IMG/VR virus record: IMGVR_UViG_3300043445_000096
Coordinates: 1-44,965 of that record
Strand: one strand, 5' to 3'
From: a virus
DNA length: 44,965 nt
Shown here: positions 39,090 to 44,965 of the stretch, in pieces
Position numbering within the stretch: position 1 is the stretch's first letter
Layout of the letters: each line of letters opens with the position of its first letter
Notes under the pieces: generated by a model
What the model was told of the DNA's origin: nothing
Seen by the model: only the letters and a program-made list of their open reading frames with translations
Database searches by the model: none
Position numbers and translations under genes: made by a program

Positions 39090-39199
39090 TGGACCGCTAT
39101 CACCAGGGCCTGGTCGACCGGCTGACCGCCCGCGGCACCCCCGAGGCCTCGACCGCGGCGGATGAGGTCCTGCGCCCCGCGGAGTACGGCGTTACCTGA
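39089..39199 (+). CDS. 36-aa protein at the right end
   Basis: A short frame from ATG 39,089, overlapping the previous stop (TGATG), with GGGGAAG before it: MDRYHQGLVDRLTARGTPEA and onward. It is the last possible gene before the right end. It is small, so translation is only supported by the coupling. Confidence 0.4.
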   Translation: MDRYHQGLVDRLTARGTPEASTAADEVLRPAEYGVT

Positions 39200-39277
39200 C
39201 GCCTTCGCGGGACGCGGTGGTAACGGTCTTGGACAAGTGCATCAGCTGTTTCGGGGGTGGCCGGACGCCACCCCCAT

Positions 39278-39337
39278 GGTATCAAAGCCGCCGCGATCTG
39301 GTATCAAAGCGTTCGCGCCGTTACATGTTTGATCAAT
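39278..39337 (-). promoter_or_regulatory. Right-end transposase sites
   Basis: GGTATCAAA at 39,278-39,286 and 39,300-39,308 is the reverse complement of the left-end TTTGATACC. TTTGATCAAT at 39,328-39,337 is the exact reverse complement of ATTGATCAAA at 311-320. The sites face inward, as transposase sites at both ends should. 39,200-39,460 carries no gene. Confidence 0.7.
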
Positions 39338-39421
39338 ATTCCAGCGCCGCCCCCTGTCGGGCCGCGCTATCACTCGCCCGGCCTACGTCGTGCATGCCGC
39401 TCCCCCCACCTACACCGAACA

Positions 39422-39455
39422 CCCCGTGAAACCCCGTGGCCCCCGTGCCCCCGTG
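39422..39455 (-). repeat. Right-end terminal inverted repeat (CCCCGTG array)
   Basis: Four CCCCGTG units stand at 39,422, 39,432, 39,441 and 39,449. Bases 39,422-39,447 match the inverted left end at 25 of 26 positions. The phage/host junction should lie just beyond, near 39,456-39,465. The stretch 39,461-39,694 is host leader of the next operon, with no further feature I can support. Confidence 0.78.
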
Positions 39456-39694
39456 GTGACCGGAAGCGGCGCCGCAAGTCTTGCCCCCCGCCATGACATC
39501 CGTCCCCCGTCCGCATGACGAACGTCACTTGTGGCGGGGATTGATCCGGTAAATCATTTCAGGCGTAAAAGCGACCGCGACACACCGCGGGGTATGCGGC
39601 AGACTTGCCCTGGCAGGCACCCGCCATACCTTCGGACCGGGTCGATCGGGTAGCCCCGCGGGTGGGGTTGCCCCGTGTCACGTCGAGGATCGGG

Positions 39695-40813
39695 ATGCAG
39701 GACGACAAATCCGAACTGTTGCGCTCACTGTCCATCAGCGGGAGCGACCGGGGCACGAGCGGCGGCAACGGCGGCGGGGCCGGGCGCCGCGGCTCTGGCC
39801 GGTTGGTCGCCGGGATGGCCTTGGCCGGGTTCGTGGTCGGGGGGGCGGCGACGGCGTATTACCTGTTCGGGGTGCAGGGGCCGGGTGAACCGACCGCCCC
39901 TACTCCTGTTGCCGCCGCCGTGGCGCAGACGGCACCCGCCACCGCCGCGTCAAGCCCGGCCCCGGCCAATACAAGCCAGACTGCCCAGGCCCCGCCGGCT
40001 CCCGCTCCGGCACCCGCCGCTGCCCGCAATCCGGGCGCGCTTGTCGCTTCCGGCTATGTCGTCGCCCGGCGCATGGCCACCGTCTCCGCCGAGACCTTCG
40101 GCCGGGTGACGGAGGTGCTGGTGGAGGAGGGGATGCGGGTGGAACAGGGGCAGGTCCTGGCCCGGCTGGATGACACCCTGGCGAAGGTGGATCTGGGACT
40201 GGCCCAGGCCCGGGTCGGCACCGTGGAAGCACAGCTGGCCGGCACCCGTGCCGAACTGGCGGAGGCGCGGCGGGTGCTAGAGCGGGCCCGCACCCTGCGT
40301 ACCCGCGATTTCCAGACCGAAGCCGCCCTGACCAGTGCAGAGTCCCGCGTGGCCGTCCTGGCGGCGGAGGTGCAGCGGCTGGATGCCAGCGTCGCCGTCG
40401 CCCGGTTGGAGGTGCAGCGGGAGGCGGAGCGGCTGGACAAACTGACCATCCGCGCCCCCTTCGCCGGCATGGTCGTGGATAAGAACGCCCAGCCGGGGGA
40501 AATCATCTCCCCCAATTCCGCGGGCGGTGGCTTCACCAGAACCGGTATCTGCACCATCGTCGACCAGGAAAGCCTGGAAATCGAGGTGGACGTGAACGAG
40601 GCCTTCATCAACCGCGTCTCCCCCGGCCAGCGGGCGGAGGCGGTGCTGGATGCCTGGCCCGATTGGAAGATCCCCGCCCGGGTCATCGCCGTCATCCCGA
40701 CGGCGAACCGGGAAAAGGCGACGATCAAGGTCCGGATCGGGCTGGATGTGAAGGATGGCCGGGTCCTGCGGGACATGGCCGCCAAGGTGACATTCCTGGA
40801 CGGCGCCGCCTGA
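39695..40813 (+). CDS. Membrane fusion (HlyD/MacA-type) adaptor of an ABC exporter
   Basis: The protein has 372 aa from ATG 39,695, preceded by GAGG at 39,684-39,687; the frame is open to 39,605. One N-terminal membrane helix (about 37-59) is followed by a Pro/Ala linker, then the biotinyl-lipoyl-like unit (VASGYVVARRMATVSAETFGRVTEV...VEQGQVLARLDD). A coiled coil and a beta-barrel part follow (APFAGMVVDKNAQPGEIISP). Such adaptors bridge inner-membrane transporters to the outer membrane or envelope. The prophage inserted about 235 bp upstream, so its promoter region may be altered. Confidence 0.88.
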   Translation: MQDDKSELLRSLSISGSDRGTSGGNGGGAGRRGSGRLVAGMALAGFVVGGAATAYYLFGVQGPGEPTAPTPVAAAVAQTAPATAASSPAPANTSQTAQAPPAPAPAPAAARNPGALVASGYVVARRMATVSAETFGRVTEVLVEEGMRVEQGQVLARLDDTLAKVDLGLAQARVGTVEAQLAGTRAELAEARRVLERARTLRTRDFQTEAALTSAESRVAVLAAEVQRLDASVAVARLEVQREAERLDKLTIRAPFAGMVVDKNAQPGEIISPNSAGGGFTRTGICTIVDQESLEIEVDVNEAFINRVSPGQRAEAVLDAWPDWKIPARVIAVIPTANREKATIKVRIGLDVKDGRVLRDMAAKVTFLDGAA

Positions 40814-40894
40814 CCGGCAGGCCCGGGGTATACATTGGGGGGCGCGACGCTTCCTTTTATCGACGATCGATGGAATGACGGGGGAATGGGTGGG

Positions 40895-41587
40895 ATGACG
40901 CGCAACCTGATCCGGCTGGCGGATGTTTCCAAGCGGTTCGTGAAGGGCCGGGAAACGATCACCATCTTCGAAAAGCTGAACCTGACGATCCCGGAGGGCG
41001 ATTTCGTCGCCATCATGGGTCCGTCCGGGTCGGGCAAGACCACCCTGCTGAACCTGCTGGGCGGCATCGACCGCGCCACCGGCGGCACGGTCGAATTCGC
41101 GGGCCAGCGCATCGACGCGATGAGCGAGGGCCAGATGGCCGGCTGGCGGGCCGCCAATGTGGGCTTCATCTTCCAGTTCTACAACCTGATGCCCATGCTG
41201 ACGGCGGCGAAGAACGTGGAACTGCCCCTGCTGCTGACCAAACTGTCATCGGCGGACCGGATGAAGCGGGTGGAAACCGCGCTGAAGATCGTGGAACTGC
41301 CCGACCGGGCGAAGCATTACCCGCGGGAAATGTCCGGCGGGCAGATGCAGCGCGTGGCCATCGCCCGGGCCATTGTCTCCGACCCCAAGCTGCTGCTGGC
41401 GGATGAGCCGACGGGCGACCTGGACCGTACCACCGCCGACCAGATCCTGCGCATGCTCCAGCAGTTGAACCGGCAATTGGGCAAGACCATCGTCATGGTC
41501 ACCCACGATCCGGAGGCGGCGAAATACGCCAACCGGACGCTCCACCTGGACAAGGGCGTCTTCACCGAACGCATCATGGCGGCCTGA
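40895..41587 (+). CDS. ABC transporter ATPase (MacB/LolD type)
   Basis: The protein has 230 aa. Walker A GPSGSGKT is at 42-49, signature MSGGQ at 146-150 and Walker B LLLADE at 166-171, followed by PTGDLD. The sequence and size fit the LolD/MacB-type ATPases that drive FtsX-like permeases (mechanotransmission rather than classic transport). ATG 40,895 is chosen; ATG 40,886 is nine bases upstream. It is followed after 13 bp by two permease genes. Confidence 0.93.
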   Translation: MTRNLIRLADVSKRFVKGRETITIFEKLNLTIPEGDFVAIMGPSGSGKTTLLNLLGGIDRATGGTVEFAGQRIDAMSEGQMAGWRAANVGFIFQFYNLMPMLTAAKNVELPLLLTKLSSADRMKRVETALKIVELPDRAKHYPREMSGGQMQRVAIARAIVSDPKLLLADEPTGDLDRTTADQILRMLQQLNRQLGKTIVMVTHDPEAAKYANRTLHLDKGVFTERIMAA

Positions 41588-41600
41588 CGGGGGGGTGGAG

Positions 41601-42764
41601 ATGGGTGATTTCTATCTGGTCCGGAAAAACCTGTTCCGGAAGAAGCTGCGCGCCATCCTGATGATGGTCTGCATCTTCGTCGCCTTCCTGCTGTTCGGCG
41701 TGCTGGCCAGTTTCGAGCGGGCGTTCAACGCCGGGGAGAATGTGGCCGCCGTCAACCGGCTGGTCGTCAACAACAAGATCAACTTCACCCAACCGCTGCC
41801 GCTGGCCTATCTGAACCGGGTGCGCGGGGTGGAAGGGGTGGCCCTGGCCAGTCACTGGAACTGGTTCGGCGGTTATTTCCAGGAGCAGCGGAACTTCCTG
41901 ATCGCCTTCGCGGTGGAGCCGGACACCTATCTCCAGCTCTACCGGGAGGATTTCCGGTTTGCCGAGGCGGAGAAGGCAACCTTCCTGGCCGACCGGGGCG
42001 CCATCGCCATCGGCCGCGCCGTGGCCAACACCTATGGCTGGAAGGTCGGGGACCGGATTCCCCTGTCCAGCAACATCTTTTCCAACCGCACCACCGGTAC
42101 CCAGACCTGGGATTTCACCGTGGCGGCGATCTTCGATGCAGCGAAGGAACAGGTGGATACCAACCAGGTCTTTTTCCATTACGACTACTTCAACGAATCC
42201 CGCACCTTCGGGAAGGACATGGTCGGTTCCATCATCGTCGAGACGACGGACCCCACCCGGAACGAGGCGGTGATCCAGGCGATCGACAGCATGTTCGCCA
42301 ATTCCCCGGCCGAAACCGCCACCGTGACCGAAGCGGCCTTCAGCAAGCAGTTCGCGGCCCAGATCGGCAACATCGCACTGATTGTCACCCTGGTGGTGGG
42401 GGCGGCCTTCATCACCATCCTGATGATCGTCGGCAACACCATGGTGATGGCAATCCGGGAACGCACGCGGGAGATCGGGGTGCTGAAGACCCTGGGCTTC
42501 CCCAGCCCGCGCATCTTCCGCATGGTGCTGGGGGAAAGCATGCTTCTGGCCTTCGCTGGTGGCATTCCGGGCCTGGTGGTGGCGGCCGTCCTGTGCGCGC
42601 TGCTTGCCCCTGGTCTGGCCGGCTTTGCCCCCGGCCTGGCCCTGGCACCCCAGACGGCGGCCCTGGGTGTCGGCCTGCTGCTGCTGCTGGGTCTGGTCAC
42701 CGGCCTGGTCCCGGCGGTGAACGCGCTCCGGCTCAACATCGTTTCCGCGCTGGGAAGGGACTGA
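41601..42764 (+). CDS. FtsX-like ABC permease, first
   Basis: The protein has 387 aa. An N-terminal helix (about 18-37, AILMMVCIFVAFLLFGVL), a large periplasmic MacB-PCD-like domain and a C-terminal FtsX block with three helices (about 255-285, 305-340, 350-375) around RERTREIGVLKTLGFPS. An in-frame GTG at 41,595 is an alternative start. It should pair with the second permease and the ATPase as a heterodimeric type VII-like exporter; substrate unknown. Confidence 0.9.
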   Translation: MGDFYLVRKNLFRKKLRAILMMVCIFVAFLLFGVLASFERAFNAGENVAAVNRLVVNNKINFTQPLPLAYLNRVRGVEGVALASHWNWFGGYFQEQRNFLIAFAVEPDTYLQLYREDFRFAEAEKATFLADRGAIAIGRAVANTYGWKVGDRIPLSSNIFSNRTTGTQTWDFTVAAIFDAAKEQVDTNQVFFHYDYFNESRTFGKDMVGSIIVETTDPTRNEAVIQAIDSMFANSPAETATVTEAAFSKQFAAQIGNIALIVTLVVGAAFITILMIVGNTMVMAIRERTREIGVLKTLGFPSPRIFRMVLGESMLLAFAGGIPGLVVAAVLCALLAPGLAGFAPGLALAPQTAALGVGLLLLLGLVTGLVPAVNALRLNIVSALGRD

Positions 42765-42768
42765 CCCC

Positions 42769-43947
42769 ATGAAACAGATCATCGCGGTCACCGCCATCAA
42801 TCTGAGAAGCATTCCCCAGCGGCTTTGGGTCTCCCTCTCCACCATCATCGCCGTTGCGCTGACCGTGGCGGTGCTGCTGGGCTTCCTTGCCATGGCGAAC
42901 GGGTTCCAGCAGACATTGAAGGGCACCGGCTCCGACGATGTCGCCATCCTGCTGCGCGGCGGGGCGGGGGCGGAGATCAACAGCGGCGTCAGCCGCGACC
43001 AGATGCGCCTTGTGGAGGAAGCGCCGGGCGTCGCCCGAACGGCGGAAGGCGCACCGCGGGTGTCGGGCGAGTTGTACATCGTCGTCGACGCGATCAAGCG
43101 CGCCACCGATACCAAGGCCAACATCGCCTTCCGCGGCATCGGGGCGGAGGGGATGGGCCTGCGCCAGGGTGTCTCCATCGTGCAGGGGCGGATGTTCGAG
43201 CCCGGGGCGGCGGAGATCGTCGTCGGGCGCAGCCTGATCCAGGAATTCGCCGGATTCGACCTGGGCAGCACGGTCAAGCTGGGCACAGCCACCTGGACCG
43301 TGGTCGGCGTGTTCGAGATGGACGGTTCGGTCTTCGAATCGGAGATCTGGGGCGATATCGGCGCGGTGCAGAGCCTGTTCCGCCGCACCAACAGCTTCCA
43401 GTCCATCCGCGTCGCCCTGGACGGGCCGGAGGCCTTCGCCGCCCTGAAGGCCTATCTGGCGGCGGACAGCCGGCTGAAACTGGATATCAAGACGGAGCGC
43501 CAGTACTTCTCCGAACAGGCGGCGGGGACCGGCGGGCTGATCCAGTCCCTGGGTTGGCCGCTGGCCATTCTGATGTCGGTGGGGGCGCTGGCCGGGGCAC
43601 TGAACACCATGTACAGCTCCGTCTCCTCCCGCACGGCGGAGATCGCGACCCTGCGCGCCATCGGCTTCGGCGGGTTCCCGGCCTTCGTCGGCACCCTGGT
43701 GGAAAGCCTGGTCCTGTCTGTGATCGGCGGGTTGGTGGGGGCGGGGCTGACCTGGGCGCTGTTCGACGGCTTCACCGCCAGCACCTTCGGCGGCAGCTTC
43801 ACCCAGGTGGTCTTCGCCTTCCAGCTCACCCCTGCCCTGGTGGTGACGGGCATGGTGCTGGCCGTGGTGGTCGGCCTGATCGGCGGCTTCTTCCCCGCTC
43901 TGCGCGCAGCAAGGGTGCCCCTGGTCGCGGCGTTCCAGAAGGTGTGA
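42769..43947 (+). CDS. FtsX-like ABC permease, second
   Basis: The protein has 392 aa with the same architecture: N-terminal helix (about 20-42), periplasmic domain with GVSRDQMRLVEEAPGVART, and C-terminal helices with SSRTAEIATLRAIGFGGFPAF. It begins 4 bp after the first permease. Two different permeases with one ATPase and one adaptor suggest an asymmetric complex exporting a peptide, lipid or other envelope molecule; the sequence does not reveal which. Confidence 0.9.
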   Translation: MKQIIAVTAINLRSIPQRLWVSLSTIIAVALTVAVLLGFLAMANGFQQTLKGTGSDDVAILLRGGAGAEINSGVSRDQMRLVEEAPGVARTAEGAPRVSGELYIVVDAIKRATDTKANIAFRGIGAEGMGLRQGVSIVQGRMFEPGAAEIVVGRSLIQEFAGFDLGSTVKLGTATWTVVGVFEMDGSVFESEIWGDIGAVQSLFRRTNSFQSIRVALDGPEAFAALKAYLAADSRLKLDIKTERQYFSEQAAGTGGLIQSLGWPLAILMSVGALAGALNTMYSSVSSRTAEIATLRAIGFGGFPAFVGTLVESLVLSVIGGLVGAGLTWALFDGFTASTFGGSFTQVVFAFQLTPALVVTGMVLAVVVGLIGGFFPALRAARVPLVAAFQKV

Positions 43948-43983
43948 TGCGGGCGGGCAGGCGGGGCGGGCATACCGCCCTCG

Positions 43984-44086
43984 CGTAGGTCGCAAGGAGC
44001 GGAGCGGATTGCGACGGGGCTGCGGCGGCAGACTGATCGGGTCCCCGGCCGTCGCATTGCGGCCTTTGGCCTTCATGCGACCTACG
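43984..44086. repeat. REP-like imperfect palindrome
   Basis: CGTAGGTCGCA (43,984-43,994) pairs with TGCGACCTACG (44,076-44,086), and ATTGCGACGG (44,008-44,017) with CCGTCGCATT (44,049-44,058). It is a 103-bp cruciform-type element between convergent genes. Similar elements are dispersed in many GC-rich proteobacterial chromosomes; copy number cannot be judged here. Confidence 0.7.
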
Positions 44087-44103
44087 GAATTCCCCCCAAC
44101 GAA

Positions 44104-44135
44104 AAACGGCCGCCGGATCGCTCCGGCGGCCGTTT
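44104..44135. terminator. Bidirectional intrinsic terminator
   Basis: A perfect 14-bp stem AAACGGCCGCCGGA / TCCGGCGGCCGTTT has a 4-base loop. On the minus strand it is followed by a T5 run, so it serves dnaN best. On the plus strand the T-tract is only three bases. It sits between the exporter operon and dnaN. Confidence 0.88.
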
Positions 44136-44166
44136 CGGCATGGGGGGCAGGGGATGGCGCTGCAAA

Positions 44167-44965
44167 TCAGACGCGCATGGGCATCAGAACGTAGAGCGCG
44201 TTCTCATCCTTGATGTCCTGCACCACGGTGGGGCTGCCGGCATCGGCCATCCTGAAGCGGGCGCCCTCTCCCTCGATCTGCTGGGTGATGTCCAGCAGGT
44301 AGCGGGAGTTGAAGCCGATTTCCAGGGCGGCCGCATCGTACATCACCTCCAGCTCCTCCGTCGCGGAGCCGGCCTCCGGCGAGGAGGCGGAGAGGGTCAG
44401 AACGCCGCGGTCCAGCGACAGCTTCACCGCCCGGCTCTTCTCCGTGCTGATGGTGGCGACACGGTCGACGGCAGCGGCAAACGTCTTCGGGTCCACCTCC
44501 AACGACTTGTCATTGCCGACCGGGATCACCCTCTCATAATCGGGGAAGGTGCCATCGATCAGCTTGCTGGTCAGGGTGATGTTGTCGAAGGTGAAGCGCA
44601 CCTTGGTGTCGGACAGTTGGATTTCGATCGCGTCCGCCGCCTCATCCAGCAGTTTCCGCACCTCCATCACCGTCTTGCGCGGGATGATGACGCCGGGGAT
44701 ACCCGCGGCCCCGTCGGGAAGGTCCATCTGAACCCGGGCCAGACGGTGGCCGTCGGTGGCGACTGCGCGCAGCATCGGCGGCTCCCCCGCCGTCCGCGAC
44801 TTGGCGGCGTGCAGATAAATGCCGTTCAGGTAATAGCGCGTCTCCTCCGTGGAGATGGCGAACTTTGTCCGGTCGATCAGCATCCGGGCGGCGGAGGCGG
44901 TCAGGTGGAAGCGGTGGGCAAGGTCGCCGCCCGCCATCTGCGGGAAATCCTCCACCGGCAGGGTA
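44167..44965 (-). CDS. dnaN: DNA polymerase III beta clamp, C-terminal part (partial)
   Basis: About 265 of the usual about 370 residues are visible; the 5' end lies beyond the window. Domains 2 and 3 of the sliding clamp are recognisable: LPVEDFP, RMLIDRTKFAIS, YLNGIYLH, ATDGHRLA, IPRKTV, then TSKLIDGTFPDYERVIP and the C-terminal YVLMPMRV. The clamp encircles DNA and holds the replicative polymerase; the hydrophobic pocket residues are formed by domains 2/3 and the C-terminal MPMR. It is a host core gene, convergent to the exporter operon. Confidence 0.97.
   Translation of the reverse strand, partial: TLPVEDFPQMAGGDLAHRFHLTASAARMLIDRTKFAISTEETRYYLNGIYLHAAKSRTAGEPPMLRAVATDGHRLARVQMDLPDGAAGIPGVIIPRKTVMEVRKLLDEAADAIEIQLSDTKVRFTFDNITLTSKLIDGTFPDYERVIPVGNDKSLEVDPKTFAAAVDRVATISTEKSRAVKLSLDRGVLTLSASSPEAGSATEELEVMYDAAALEIGFNSRYLLDITQQIEGEGARFRMADAGSPTVVQDIKDENALYVLMPMRV

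Larger units (their letters stand above)
1..39460. mobile_element. Mu-like transposable prophage (siphovirus-tailed, B3-like layout)
   Basis: The gene order is repressor, divergent Ner, MuA transposase, MuB ATPase, GemA, Mor-like activator, then lysis, terminase, portal, gpF, protease, capsid and tail genes. This is the established layout of transposable phages. The two edges carry a near-identical inverted repeat (4-29 and 39,422-39,447) and inward-facing TTTGATACC sites. The exact left terminus is probably a few bases outside the window, because the right arm extends one more CACGGGG unit than is visible on the left. The exact right terminus is not resolved and no target-site duplication can be checked. 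Confidence 0.93.

Noticed and set aside
1-39460. Mom-type DNA modification, Gam protein, contractile sheath and integrase
   Set aside because: Looked for because Mu has the first three and other phages the last; none is recognisable here. A diverged Gam could be among the unknown early genes.
39546-39562. FNR/FixK-like site upstream of the exporter operon (TTGATCCGGTAAATCA)
   Set aside because: The half-sites do not have the TTGAT-N4-ATCAA spacing, so it is not a convincing match.

Overview
The window is about 69% GC. It holds an almost complete Mu-like (transposable) prophage, roughly 1-39,460, followed by about 5.5 kb of host chromosome. The host part has a four-gene membrane-fusion/ABC exporter operon on the plus strand, converging on the 3' end of dnaN on the minus strand. 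High GC, GTG starts, the GapR-like (DUF2312) gene and the general look of the proteins suggest an alphaproteobacterium, possibly Azospirillaceae/Rhodospirillales. That is an inference; there is no rRNA or other marker gene here to prove it.

Prophage ends: a 26-bp inverted repeat built from CACGGGG units (25/26 identical) lies at 4-29 and 39,422-39,447. Inside each end are inward-oriented copies of TTTGATACC (four at the left, two at the right), which look like MuA-type transposase sites. The window begins essentially at the left phage end.

Early region (316-14,460): a leftward arm carries an XRE/S24 LexA-like repressor plus a small membrane protein and a lipoprotein (possible morons). Divergently transcribed are a Ner-like regulator, a GapR-like protein, the MuA transposase (DDE), the MuB ATPase, winged-helix and zinc-type small proteins, DUF3164, a ParB/Srx-fold protein, GemA and a Mor-like activator. 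Most neighbours overlap by ATGA or GTGA, so this is one long operon. It closes with an unknown gene and a second immunity-type module: a predicted C4 antisense RNA in front of a BRO-N antirepressor, then an intrinsic terminator.

Late region (14,543-39,199): lysis (lysozyme-like endolysin, holin/lipoprotein-like protein, DUF2730), packaging (DUF1804, large terminase), portal (DUF935), gpF-like protein with a C-terminal PBECR2-like nuclease domain, protease/scaffold, DUF2190, major capsid, a small Acb2-like anti-CBASS protein with its own leader, DUF1320, gpG-like, gp37-like, tail tube, tail chaperones joined by a predicted -1 frameshift (A AAA AAC), an 1,852-aa tape measure, distal tail proteins, a glycine-rich fibre and its putative helper. 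The tail genes are of non-contractile siphovirus type (tube without a sheath, long tape measure), as in B3-like transposable phages.

The points most worth following are the C4 RNA/antirepressor module inside a Mu-like phage, the Acb2-like protein, the nuclease-like domain on gpF, the frameshift site, and the large perfect inverted repeat inside the repressor gene.
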